Origin: Albula goreensis
Lineage: Eukaryota; Chordata; Actinopteri; Albuliformes; Albulidae
Length of the DNA stretch: 64,000 nt
NCBI GenBank assembly: GCA_022829145.1
Contig: CM040744.1
Span: 7,041,001-7,105,000 of the forward strand
Direction: 5' to 3'
A program made the translations under genes and the position numbers. Under the pieces are notes generated by a model that had not been told where the DNA came from, ran no database searches, and worked only from the letters and a program-made list of their open reading frames with translations. Positions 1 to 26,635 of this stretch are shown in pieces (position 1 is the first letter of the stretch; every line of letters starts with the position of its first letter).

Positions 1-99
1 TTGCCAACAATCATGAGATGTCCTGTTGCTGTACTGTTGTGAAGAAACCAAATGTGTGCTACAAAAACATTGTGCCAATATTACACTGCCAAAACTACA

Positions 100-320
100 C
101 TCTTACAAGAAAAGGCTCTTTCTAGCACCTTAAAGGTCCTTCATTTGTCCAGCTGGGGGTTTTTCTTAATGTCAATATCTTTAAGTGGTTCTTTATATAA
201 CCCTCATAAGTCGGTTCTACAGAAAACCCTTGAGCAATATTCATATCAAAGAAGAACCTTTAAGGGTTCCCTCAGCAGGTCAAGCAAAGAACCCTTAAGG
301 AACCTAAGAGTATATAGGCT
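100..320. repeat. Degenerate palindrome-rich interspersed repeat
   Basis: Several near-palindromes of the form GAACC-TTTAA-GGTTC occur here, for example at 254-269 and around 286-304, with related half-sites near 120-140 and 190-235. Short runs of this AAGGTTC/GAACCTT kind are frequent in nonautonomous DNA elements of teleost genomes, so I read this as an old copy of one. The open frame across it (52-330) has no protein-like character. Family assignment is not possible from sequence alone. Confidence 0.4.
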
Positions 321-2640
321 GCATTGTTGATGCGGAATGGATCCATGATTTCATACAGTTTCACAATATTCTGATCTTCCCAATAGTGAGAAACAGCAGA
401 AACCAGGATTCGTCAGGTAATGTTTTTCATTGTTCAGAGTGTGTGTCTGTTTTACCAGTTTTTACCACAGTCTCTTGTTTTTCTGCTAGGAGTGGAACTT
501 GGTTAGGTCGTTGGCATACTTTAACCCTGTCTGTCTTTACTCTCTGAATTGCACACAATACATACATGCTGACCAACTTGCTGTAGTGAGGAAAGGGGGT
601 GGAATCGCCAAAGAATGCAGAAAAATATAGCTTCTAAAAAGAAGCAGCAAAGATAAAGCCAGCTATCCGCTTGACCAGTAGGGTGAACTTTGGGGGTGGT
701 GTGACCAAGGGCAAAATATCCCGCATCCATGAGTGGTGGCAGATTCTTTAAGATCTAATTTGTGCTTGAGACTAAAGTGTACAAATTTAATTTCCTAAGA
801 TGACCTGGACATCTTCAAAACATGGTACCACAGTTGGACTTTTTTGTCTCTGAGATTATACAAAAAAGTAAAATACAAATATGTTTGAGTACATTTCTTC
901 ATCTAATTCCTGCATTGTGAATCCAAATATCAAAATTTTATGTAGCAACAGGGACATTAAACTTGCTCAGTATTTTAAGAACGTTTACATTTTTGTGGTT
1001 CTTATCATGCAAGGAAAATGTGAAAACTTTCACGCTTGGATTCCATCAGCTTTGACAATCTCAACTTCCAAGGGCCCTGTTTCGAAAATAACCCGGCAAC
1101 AATGATTAACTTGCCAGATGGAGGGACAATGATAATTGTGTGTGTCACTCCAGGACTGGGTCTATTGTGGGTGGCTCTTAATGGGGACAACAAATCACTG
1201 GCATCAAATTACAACTGATCTACGTCCCAGTTTATATGAGTGTTTACAACGCAACTCATTATTGAATTGTTCTTGAATTATAGTACTGATTTGATTATCA
1301 TATCCAAACAAACAGATTTTAATAGCCTCAGCTCGAAGAGATAAAAAGCAGTGACAAACAAGACTTTTACGGTTCATTTTAGCTTATGCTGAAGATGTTG
1401 CACCACCCATTTAAACAGTGATTATATGATATAGCAAGTCCCTCAACCCCAATTTCCTCATGAAATGTGGGGGAAATGAAGAAAAATGTGTTGCTAAGTC
1501 AATCTTTTTCCTTCTTAGGACTGCCTGCAACCTTAGATCAGATTTTCACTTCATTAGGATTATTTAAATGGTAGATTATGAATTTAAGATTAAGGGTACT
1601 CTGACCCATATAAATCCCCTATATAAATGTTTGTCAATAACCAGGTAACCATCTGACGCACACTCTAATGAGCCTGATCATTGCTGTACAAAGCCAAAAA
1701 CCCCAGTCATATCAAGGTGTGGGTGAAGGGTATGCTGTCCCTGATTGCCCTTGATGAAACAGTGCCCACCCAGATGGCCTCCCCTCCCTCTTGGCTCAGT
1801 GTTCCACCATTCCCGAAAAAGAGGAGACCACTGCGCCTCCCATTCCTCCCTCCCATCTTGCCATTTTCCCATCACATCCAGCTACATGTCTGCAAAAGCG
1901 GTCACTATCCACAGAGGCAGCGGTTGGCCTTGGCCCCACAGACTGAAGCACCTGGACGCTCGGCACACACGTCTGTCAGGACTTTGCCGACCCAGAAACC
2001 GGGACCAATGTCCACAGTGTGCTTTTTTTCAGCAGTTTTGGATTTTAATGACTACACGTGGTAAGAAAACAAGATCCTATCAGTAAGATGAAGGCTTGTT
2101 CAACCTGCAGAATTTATGATCACGTAAAATAATTTGTCTGGCCATGCAGTCTAAGATGGTGACATCTGGAGCATTATGGTGGAGTAAATGGAAGGATCGT
2201 CTCAAGAGTATCTGTGCATCAAGGTTAGTAGAACCAATGTGACCTGTCTTTTTCTTCTGGCTGAACGTTTCATAAAGGGCATTATATTCTCATTGTCTAT
2301 GCATTTTCAGAAAACTACTTAAAATCACAGTAAATTGGATTGTTTTATTTGCCCACATTTGTAGTGGTACTGTGCTAGCATGCTGTGAAAATCCAGACAA
2401 TTGAAAAAACTGTGAGCTAGCTGGCTCTAGTAAATTATATATCATAAAAATGTCTTTTGTAGCTTGGCTTGAATAACATCAAAGTATTAAACTACACTAT
2501 AACTAGGAGTTATTTCCCAGTTTTAAGATACTGTTACCAATTTTCCTTACTTCTTTTGTTTTTATATTTTGTATCTTTCATCAACGTATGTAGTTGTCCC
2601 TCCCTCTGTTTCTTTTCATTGTTGTTTATAGGAAATGAGT
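321..2640. other. Upstream noncoding DNA
   Basis: No protein-like reading frame or RNA gene is seen. The overlapping frames at 1681-2086 are low-complexity and run on both strands. The interval should contain the ugt3a-like promoter at its right end. An AT-rich tract near 2560-2575 is a possible TATA-like site, but it is not distinctive. Nothing else is supportable. Confidence 0.5.
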
Positions 2641-2670
2641 AGGGGAAGGGGCTTGAACGGTTACTTCTCA

Positions 2671-2714
2671 GTCTCTCTTTCTTTCTCTCTCTCTCCCTCC
2701 CTCCCTCCCTCCCT
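2671..2714. repeat. CT/CCT microsatellite
   Basis: A pyrimidine tract of CT and CCCT units lies about 180 bp upstream of the ugt3a-like ATG, so it is in the 5' UTR or promoter of that gene. Length polymorphism is likely. Confidence 0.9.
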
Positions 2715-2895
2715 GGCTCACTCTACTGCCCTCTCACACATACTTCCCGCATGTTTCAAAAGTTCTCAGTCCTGCCAAAACAGGCGATCCCCAGATACAG
2801 AGCCAAGCGTAGTGAGCTCACACTCTCTCGCAGACACACACGCGCGTGCACACTCGCACACAATCCACCTCACACACTGAGCAAGGAGCTTTGAC

Positions 2896-5800
2896 ATGAG
2901 CCGCTTGACGCTGGTGCTTCTGTTCCTCCTGGAATACCCTATGCTGCAGGAGTCTGCCAAGGTCCTGACAGTCTGCCTGATTGGTGAGTCGCATAGACAG
3001 GGAAATCTTTCTTTCAGAGAGGGACTTTTTTGGAAGACGTGTGAGTCAGAATTCTGAGCTTTTATCTAAAATAATCTGGTAAAACATGACCATGTATGAT
3101 CAAAAAATGCATGTATGTTGTTCTAAAGGTGCATATTGTATTCAAAATGAAATCTGAAATTTGCAGTGCTTAGTATTTTCTTGACCAATACTCTTTCTGG
3201 TTTTGGTCAGAATCACTCTCTTATGTGAGGGAGTTTTTTGCAAGAAGAGCTTTTTTGAAAAAAAAAAAAAAAAAAAAAATCCCAGGGTTTAGCCAACTTT
3301 AAAAAAAATCTCTTCTGAGGAGAACACTCCCACACAGTATTTTCTTAAGCTGAACTTCTTTCCAACTTCTTTCCGGATGTAGTTTACGCATTTATCTTTT
3401 CCTATGGAAGATCTGAAAGTGCAGTTGGAATGTGCAAAATGTCTATTTTACTTCTGTCAAAAAAATGTCATCATAGCTCACTTGATACAATCCATTAACA
3501 CACTTCTACAATTACAAATTACACTGATTTGTCAATAAATATATTAATTTAACCCTAATTAGGATCTCTCTAGAATGTATGAGTAGTGTCCAATACATTG
3601 GATGCCATTCATACTCTTGCAATGCCTTATGGTCAAGTGGTGTCCAGTTGTCGAAGTCAGCCAAAGTAAATGCAAAGACAGATATCTGTTCAGTGACGTA
3701 GCGCTGTGCTGATGGGTTTGCAGGAGGGAGTCACTACATGCTTATGGATGAGATCTCACACACATTCTACAAGAGCGGCCATGAGGTGCGGATGCTCCTG
3801 CAGATGGGAAACCCTGTTATCCGAGGTGAGTAAGACAAACAAATGCATAACTGCATCTATTTAATAGATGAAATTCAATAGAAAAGGAAAAGTCACTTTA
3901 CAGAGTCAATAAAAATAAAGCAAGAAGAATCAACTGTTGTGTTGTAGCATTATCAATTCTAGTTATGGAAATATTAATTTAGAATCTCCCTTCTGCTATA
4001 CTGTTGGTCAGCACCAAAAAAACTGTAGAAATGCAATCCCTCGATGGAATAAAACATTACCATGCATGAGTCACATTCCAGAACAAATGGTTTTAAGGTA
4101 CTAAATTCCATTCTAAAAACTAGAGAGAATAAAGAGATAGATTTGTTCAGGGCTGAATATGAGACTTTGTTGAGTAGTTGATCTGACTTCATAAAATTAC
4201 ATTCAATAACTCAGCTTTTTAATGAAAAGTATTGCGTGTGGGGTTCCCAAGTGGGTATGGAACTTAGAGTAGTAATGCACGATACAGTCTGGACAAAATC
4301 CTGATTTTTCCATTAGCCTGTGGCTAGAGGTCGCGTGGAGTAATGCATAATTAGCTGTAGCATTGCCCGGAAAAGCTGTGTTTTTGGCAGGCATGGAAAT
4401 TCCCTGTTTCACCACTTGAAAACTACTCCCCTTGCGTGCCTGCATTCTACCTGGACTATTTGAGCAGTCCTCTGGCACAGTAACTACAAGCTGAGCTGAT
4501 GGATTACAGATTTAACAGAAAAATTGGCTGCTCTTCTTACTATACATTTTGAGAGACCAAGGTTGTAGACTATATTAGTCTTTTCTTTACAGAACTGACA
4601 ACTGATGTTGCATTGTTCAGACAGGCCTACAATTACAAAAAATGTTAAAATTTTTTACTGGTAAAATGTTGGACTGTCTTTCTTCAGGAGGAATGCCAAG
4701 TCTGAACATCTCAATTAACTCTATAAATATATTTTTTATCAGCAGTGAAATGCAGCTTTGGTGCATAATAGTATACACCTGAGAAGTTAGGACAATAAAA
4801 TACATTCAGTTTGTGTGAAATAAATGTATTTATGAGGTTTTTCCTCCTCTCTGTTCTATTTTATAAACTTTAGGCCTGGACTATGTGGGACGGCCCAACA
4901 GCTATCAAATCACCTCGTGGTCTGCAGGCGAGATGTACATCAAAGAGTACAATGCATGGTTCCTTGAGCAGCAGAAGGAGTTCCTCCGGGGCAGGTGTGG
5001 TTGAATCTGTTATTTACTGTCCTGCTTGTTACTTTGATCATGTTATTTAATTCAAACATTGGGACTTATCCTGAGACAGCATTACTTTAATGTATTGGAG
5101 AGTGGATTGTTATTTGTAGGGCAATGATTATCCTGTAACAGCCCACTTGATTAACTTTTCCATATGTTTCAGGAATATGTATATGACGCCATTTGTAGTC
5201 TGTGTTGTGTTGTTGTGTTTACACCCCATTATCCTCCATCTCTCACTGGCAGGGATGATTTCAACAACTTTCTAAACTTCATGGGGCACTTGGCCTACCA
5301 GTGTGACCTGATCCTAAGTGACTCTGACTTGATTGACGGGCTGCGGAATGAATCTTTTGACTTGGCCATCCTGGACGCCTTCAATCCCTGCTCCTTCTTG
5401 CTAGCCCACTTCCTGGGTTTGCGTTATGTGGCCTTCTATCCCGGCACCCTCAACGGGCTACCATCCATTGGCCTGCCCAGCCCTTTCTCCTATGTTCCCG
5501 TCTTCAACTCCCAGCTGTCAGACCACATGGGCTTCTGGGGCCGGGTGAAGAATGTGGTGTGGGGTCTCCTTTCCCCTGTGGCGGAGAGGTTGATTCATGC
5601 TCAGTTCAAGCATGTGGGAGAGCGTCACTTCTCTACTCCCCCTTTCCTCCCCCACCTGTATGGTCAGGCTGAGCTGTGGGCCTTCAACACTGACTTCTCT
5701 CTGGAGTTTCCCCAGCCACTCATGCCCTACACTGTGTGCGTTGGGGGGCTGCTCTCCAAACCAGCTGTCCCAGTGTCTCAGGTATGCCCTTCACACACCT

Positions 5801-7522
5801 GGACCACTATTCCATGCATAAATAATTGAACAATATCAGTGAAGCATAAAAAGAGAACATACAATTTTGACAGAATATTCCTTACCTAAGGTACACATTG
5901 ACCAATGGGCATTGACCTTGGACACTCAATATTCTATCTCTGTGGATCCTCACATGTTTGGTTATCACTTGCGAGTGTTCATGGAGCTCAAGAGAAATAT
6001 TTGCAGCTTGCTCAGAGGCCTGTGCAAACGTGTATGCAATCTCCAGTTGAAGATTTTCTCTTGCAGGAACTGGAAGACTTTATCTCAGGGTATGGTGAAG
6101 AGGGGTTTGTGGTGGTGACCCTGGGATCCATGCTGTCTTCTGTGCCCCTGGAGCCCATCCTCCGGGAGATGAACGCAGGTTTTGCAGCGGTCCCTTATGG
6201 TGTGATCTGGAGGTACCACCCCTTGCGCTGGCCACCTCATCTGCAACCTGCACCCAATGTCAAGCTCGTGGAGTGGCTGCCACAGAACGACCTGCTGGGT
6301 GAGACTGACTCAAAGTCTGTAAATTTCTTGTCCTATTTTTACAGTCTTGCATACAGTTAAGGCTAGTAATGAAATGGAAGTCAGGTCCTTAGCTCATCTG
6401 TTTCATTGCATGTATAAACCCTTTTACCCGGCAGGTCACTCAAAGGCTCGTCTGCTGGTTACCCATGGGGGTCAGAACAGCCTCCTGCAGGCAGTGTACC
6501 ATGGAGTCCCTGTCCTGGGGGTTCCCCTCTTTGGGGACCAGTTTGACAACCTGGTACGTGTGGAGGCAAAGGGCATGGGCCTGGTCCTGAAGCCCACCGA
6601 ACTCCAGAGAGAGGTTTTCAGCTCCACCATGAAGAGACTCATAGAGGACAGGAGGTAGGGAAGCCTGTCTTTTCTGAGTCATTTTTCTGTGCTGGGGAAA
6701 GTAGCACAGTATGTTTCTTCTTTGTGATACCCTGTGACAGAACGAACACTCTATCACCAGCCATTAGTAGCACTCGCCAATTCCTCTCTCTGTGCAAACT
6801 CACACATTGACACACTCGGTTCTTTGACTCGTAATATACATTAACCCTTAATGGAAGTTACACTATCTAACAGAGGCAGCCAGCTCCAACTGTGGCAAGC
6901 TACAGGGTGTGCTGCTTGTTGTTGTCATTCAACACTTCATAAATTAGTACAGTCTGACACACATCACATACCCTGGTTTCTTTGGTCTTAATTGGTTGCT
7001 AATTTGAAGGTGAAATCAAAAACCAGCTCATTCTGTTGATTGTCTAGACCAGGGTTGGCAAACCCTGCTGTAGTGACTTTGTTTACTGAAAGAGCTATTC
7101 ATCTCTAGCATAACACACATCTATGACCCAGAAAATGAAATCAGTCCACCATCTATGGGAACGAGACTTTGCTCATGTATTGGGAGGACAAACCTGCGTA
7201 ATATGAGGATCTCATCACCTGTGAAGCTATTAACATGCCCCTTTCTCCCCCTTGCAGATTCAAGGCTTCAGCTATGGGTCTCAGTAGAATCCACCAGTCC
7301 CAGCCTCTGACCCCAGGGGCACACCTGGTGCGCTGGGTAGAGCATATCCTCCACAGCGGTGGGGGGTCCCACCTGCGGCCCCGGTCACTCCAGCAGCCAT
7401 GGTACCAGCGATGGCTGCTGGATGTGGGGATTTTCCTGGGTCTAGTGCTTATCAGCGTCCTGTGGTTGGGGGTGTCCATTTTACGGAGCATAAGGCACAT
7501 TCCAAAACTCAAAATCAACTGA
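2896..7522 (+). CDS. ugt3a: UDP-glycosyltransferase, UGT3A family (complete, 7 coding exons)
   Basis: This is a membrane-bound ER enzyme that transfers a sugar from a UDP-sugar to small lipophilic acceptors. Coding exons are 2896-2983, 3724-3825, 4874-4994, 5253-5781, 6067-6298, 6435-6654 and 7258-7522. Every junction is GT-AG and in phase, giving 518 aa, the usual UGT length. Residues 1-21 form a signal peptide. The GGSHY motif at 30-34 supplies the presumed catalytic His33, and Asp145 in the LDAF motif is its likely partner. Asn136 is in an N-glycosylation sequon. The UGT signature runs about 350-393 (WLPQ, THGGQNS at 367-373, FGDQ at 390-393). A C-terminal membrane helix lies at about 484-506, followed by a basic tail ending KLKIN, which fits a KxKxx ER-retrieval signal. 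Similarity to remembered mammalian UGT3A2 is strong along the whole length, better than to UGT1, UGT2 or UGT8. The start is the first ATG before the signal peptide. The gene converges on lmbrd2. The exact subfamily name in fish is uncertain. Confidence 0.93.
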
Positions 7523-7761
7523 GCGTCAGGTGTATGAGTGTATTTGTGGATGTAGAATGGATGTGTGTGTGTCAGTATTTATGTAAAGAGCATTATCTCC
7601 TGTTTTACTTGTGAGATTATTTCAGTCCTTGCACCCAAAAACAATATGAAGTCTAGATATAAGGGAAATGGCTGTCTCTTGTATGTCTGTATATTTGCTA
7701 TGTACTTGTATTTCACTATTTTTATGAGAGCACATGAATTTTTATATCTGGCAGAGGAGGT

Positions 7762-7767
7762 AATAAA
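7762..7767 (+). terminator. ugt3a-like polyadenylation signal
   Basis: A canonical AATAAA lies 240 bp after the stop codon and is followed within about 30 bp by T-rich DNA (7795-7810). This gives a short 3' UTR of about 260 bp. It is the first AATAAA after the stop. Confidence 0.75.
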
Positions 7768-7789
7768 CACATTCGTCTGTTAAGTCTTA

Positions 7790-9120
7790 GCGTTATTATT
7801 TTTTTTTTTAAAGAAATATTTTTGTTAACTGATGACTGGGTAAAAACGCATCATCACTTTTCTTCAAATGACCAGGCATGAGGGGTGAATTATCAATTAT
7901 CAATCAGTGATGACCTTGCTCAGTTACTGCTCTTTTTTTAAAGTTATTTACATTCTCACATTCAAAATTAGCATATTGTTTTGCCCGAAGTCATTCCAAT
8001 TGACAAAACGCAGCAACGACCTTGGTCTGGATTTGTGATGAATCAGTTTTCAACACAGTCCAGTGCCCTGCTATGTAGCGGTAGGTTTAGGTAAGACCCA
8101 GCTGGAGAACCCAGTTCTCACGCAAGCCCCAGCTTTCCCATAATTCCAATCTCAGTATTGCTTTATTCTGTGACAGAGCATGGCCCATTTCGAATCTTGT
8201 CACGCACAAAACAGTCTTCAGTGGATGAGGAACACGGGAGCATAGGTTGCAGCAGAACAGGGTGTCCCATTCAGGGTGGCTGCAACCCCTGTGACCCTTC
8301 CTACTGCCTACCACCCCAGTGCAGGCGGTTTAGAGGGGCTCTGAGGAGGGGATTTCTTGACTGATGTGTCAGCGACGCGGGGATGCCCTGATTGCTTCTG
8401 GCACTTGGCTCTCTGGGTCTCTGATTCGCAGTGCGGCAAACAGCGGCGCTTTGTGCGGCTTTGTACCGGCAACAGGCAGCCTGACCCAGCACTGCCACAA
8501 ATGAGGCCCTCGCCGTCACGCCTCACTGCCAGTGTCTCCCCGTCTCTCTACCCCCACCCCAAAACCACCCCCAAACGACCGGCCTGGAGCCAGCCCCATT
8601 GAGGATGGACCCACTGTGTCCTAGCTTTAATTAACCGGGCTGAGGAGGGTGGGAGGTGGTCTGCTGGTGGTGGCCTTTATTTGGTGACCACCACCTGTGG
8701 AACCAACTGCCCCCAACGCCCCCCCCCCCAACACACAATCAGAAACATACAAAGGCGTCCCCCGTTCTTGTTGTGGTCTCTCTCAGAGCAGCTGTACCGT
8801 GAAAAAATGAATGGGCAATGCACCCTTCCTCCCCCCCCCCCCCAAATACTACATCTGTGTTTGGAGCAGATGTAGTAGTAGGAAAATTAAGATCAGAAGG
8901 GGACTCAGTCGGTCACAGGACATAGTGAGTTGCTTCTGGGGAACTCACAGACACACTGAAGGCTATTGCATGGTTAAACATGGCACCACGTTAGTAACAT
9001 ATTTAAATACTTCCAAAGTAAAGTAAGTGCTGGATTAAAACTCAGAACTCAACCAAAATGTAGTCATTCATTTTTTTTTTAACTCAGTGCTTAGCCAGAC
9101 AAGGCATTTTAAATAGAACT
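7790..9120. other. Convergent intergenic spacer with GC-rich block and poly-C runs
   Basis: This lies between the 3' ends of two convergent genes. The part from about 8240 to 8770 is clearly richer in GC and CpG than its surroundings and carries short overlapping open frames on both strands, none protein-like. Homopolymer C runs occur near 8720 and at 8830-8843. The flanks are AT-rich. The block may be a conserved noncoding element or an unannotated transcript. No tRNA or other RNA gene was seen. Confidence 0.45.
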
Positions 9121-9124
9121 CACT

Positions 9125-12100
9125 TTTATTTTGGTATCCACAACAGTGCTGTGCATGATTTAACTCCATTGTATCTGTGTTCAAAACCAAGTCAAAACTG
9201 GCAAATTAATGTATTAAAACATCAGAACATACCAAATTCCCCAAAAGAAAATGGTACACAAATGTTCAGAATTTGCTTTGGGCGACAAAGGGATTGTCGA
9301 ACTTGTCGATCTTATGGGAAAACGACCATATTAAGCTTCACACTAGTAGGCTTTGCACATTAAGCTTCACAGTTCAGGGGAATTTAGAGGATTACTGTAG
9401 AGTTGTAACATAAAAAAGAGAAAACAGTGATCTCAAAATTTGTTCAAAATCGGAACATTTTTATACGTTCTATATCTTGCTAAACCAGGGAAATGAAGAA
9501 ATGACTGGTGAAAGATTGGGTAAAAACTGCTTTTGTTTTTCAGAAGTTGTTTGGTCTGTAAACAAATATCACATTTATGGTTAACTACACAATGGTCAAA
9601 CAGACGCTTTGTGTTATAGACTGAAATATTTTGTACAGGACTTGTGAGCAAAGGAAGACAGACTGAATATTAATTACCACATCTTGACTACTTAAGACAA
9701 GACACTTCTACTGGTGAGCTACTTACTTTCAACCCAGAAAGCATTTTCCTTAGAGCATTTCAAATATCAAATGTACTATCTATTCTACAGAGACCTATAA
9801 TAAAACAGTAATAGATAATTTAAAACAAAGTGGGTGTGCCCTGGAATTCACCATATTAATAGTGTGGTAATGATTTGGACTTTGCACACAATCTTTTGCA
9901 TACCTAATGTGCAGATGACTTGCATGTAATTCAGTATGTGTAACCCCCATCCAAAAACATAACTGTACCGCCATTTACCATTATTTATTTTTAAAGCCAT
10001 GGGAGGAGAAACTTCAAGACATCAGGACTTCTACCAATGTATTACAGACCCATCTCCATGAGGAAAAACAGACATGGACCAATTGCATATGCTACTGAAA
10101 TTATTGTAATAAAAATCACACACAAAGAAATTGAAAAAATATATAAAAAAAGGTTACACTCTAGTTCAGAAGTACAGTACATGAAAACACATGACCTGTA
10201 CATGGCATAAGTAGCACTGTTGTAATGAAAAGTGAGATTTTAATCAGAAATTAATACAGTAAGGTCAATGGACTCAAATGTTGACACCTGTAACTTTGAG
10301 AAATGTTAATTACACCCCATGTTCCAGTATGATAAAACAAAGCCACACATTAGTTATGGCGAAATTCAGACCAGCCCTTGAGTGAATTTTCCACCTAACC
10401 CATCATTGTGAGAAATGCATGAAAAATACACTTAAGCGCAGGCCTGAATTTGAATAATTAATGAGCAAGTACAGCATTTTAAAAATCTGCTGGAAAATAT
10501 TTAAAATCTAACATGAAATCATGTACGACAACACTTTGACCATGAAGAATAACCAAACCTACAGTAGGTATGTTTTGAAACACCTAAGAGGTAGTGCTAC
10601 CCTCACTACAGAAAACAAATCTGCTTTGCAGAGTAGGCTTTACACATTTACTGAAACACCAAGAAAATCTGAAAACACATAGGATATTCCAGAAAATGAC
10701 ATTCTGAAATTGTAGGTTTCTCAAGTTCATACAGAGCATTTTCATCCCATACCGCAGCATGTTATGGATTATATGAGTTAAGTCTAGTCTTAAGCGGAGG
10801 TTGTGGTCCACAACACAAAAAAATCCTTCCTAGAAAACCAAAGCTTGAAAGCAAGCCACAATTTTCTCAGAAAAACTGGGTTAAACGCCAGACATACTGT
10901 TCCCAAAAAGATTCCTCAACCAGCCCATACATTATTCAAAGGCCCATAGGTTTGGAAAAAAAAAACTAAACAATAACCCTGTATAGGCTTGACAGGAGGT
11001 AAGTGATATGTATTTTAAGAAGCATCTTTGTTACATTTACAAAATCTTCATGTGAATCAGAAACTTGTGTGAAACAAACTGAGGTTTTGCATCATATTTT
11101 CAAATTTATTTCAGTATCTCACACATTCCGGATAGATGATTTGCAGACCTGCCCTACGGGAATCTGAAAATAAAATCTGCATGCAAGTATCAGTCACTTT
11201 AACTCTTAATTTCCCCCTTCAATTTTGTGTTTGTTTAATAAATAAGGCTTAAATAACTGCTCATCACATTTACAAAGTAGTCAGCACAATTCAAGTTAAT
11301 TGACTATCATAAAATTCATAGCTACTTAAAACACACAACAATAATCAACAGACGTTAATTAAATAAAAAATCACTCGGACAATGATGACAAAAAAGCTAA
11401 AAAATTATGAATGTGCCACCCTTGATCAAGTTAGCCTCAAATTGTTTAACATCAAGGCCCCTCCAAAAATCCAGAGAGAATCTAGATGTACTGAGTAGTA
11501 AAAGAATTTACTAGCGGAAGACTTATTGAACTGTGTAATGTCACAAGACACATGCCATCTTTAGGGTGAACTAAGGTGAAAACTGTCAGTTATTGAGCCT
11601 AACCATTAACAACAAAAGAGAGGGTATACAACCCAAAACAAAATGAGGGGGAAGAAAAGGGAAAAAAAAACATGATTCAAAAGGTCAGGTCAGATCGTGG
11701 CTTTTTTGCTATGGAGTGAAGGGTGTTTGACTTGGTTGGGTTGCAGAGCAACAGGGGGTGTTTGTAGTGGTGGTTCATTTTCTCAACAACAAAGCAACAG
11801 CTTCTAACCAGCGGGGGGGGGGGGGTTGGGGACTCCCAGAGCAAATATGGTGGCTTCAAGCTACTGCTGATGAATTATGCCAAACCAAACACAGACTGAG
11901 GAAGTCTGGCTAGCAATAACAGTAAAAAAGAAACAACATTTCCACATGTATATATATTTACAAAAGTAGAGTCATCTTCAATACGATTGTTTGATAATCT
12001 ATACAGTACCCACATCATTTGCAAATAAGATGATTTCCAAAATTAATACAAGTACTGACAGAACTGCCCTTTTTGACGAATGCAAGAGAAACTAAAGGAC

Positions 12101-12367
12101 ATGCATGTTGTTCGACCTGAACCCGATAAAGTGGCCAATTTTGCGATACTCAACGCTCCCCAAGGAAATGTGTTTCAGATCAAGTCCAGTAGATGACGGT
12201 GCATGCCAACAGTGTACGGGAGAGGTAATGTGCTACATTCACAGGAGGTCAGAGAGCGCCGCTCTTCTGGCCAGAGTCTTCCCTGCAGGCTTGATGAGGA
12301 GAGTGGCAGAGAGTAAACAGATTTCTCTTGTTTCTCTCTGCCTTTCCTTGTCCTTGTCCAGTCCAAC
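9125..12367 (-). other. lmbrd2: Probable lmbrd2 3' UTR and downstream DNA
   Basis: This AT-rich DNA starts directly after the lmbrd2 stop and has no coding potential. Minus-strand AATAAA signals occur at 11105-11110, 9984-9989 and 9125-9130. They would give 3' UTRs of roughly 1.3, 2.4 or 3.2 kb; the sequence does not say which is used. A minus-strand TGTAAATA at 11955-11962 matches the Pumilio-binding consensus, and a G run sits at 11812-11826. No repeat family was recognised. Confidence 0.45.
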
Positions 12368-26554
<14,187 letters not shown>

Positions 26555-26635
26555 CCTGGCCGCCTGCTCAATGCTCCGTCATCAACCAGATGAAAACGTC
26601 GACAGTGGCTCCCACACTCATCGGGACATAGTGAG
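26555..26635 (-). other. lmbrd2: lmbrd2 5' UTR part of the first coding exon
   Basis: On the minus strand a pyrimidine-rich acceptor (tatccctctgcag) ends at 26636, so the exon starts at 26635, 81 bp before the ATG at 26554. The ATG context is CAGGATGA, with purine support weaker than the Kozak ideal. The start choice rests on the conserved [11 protein letters not shown]-terminus. Confidence 0.75.

Noticed and set aside
1681..2086. Pro/Ser/His-rich frames in two registers
   Set aside because: Overlapping registers and a minus-strand frame across the same DNA point to C-rich composition, not a gene.
2635..2880. 81-codon Ser/Leu/Pro frame before the UGT
   Set aside because: It is made by the CT microsatellite and ends before the real ATG; it belongs to the 5' UTR or promoter.
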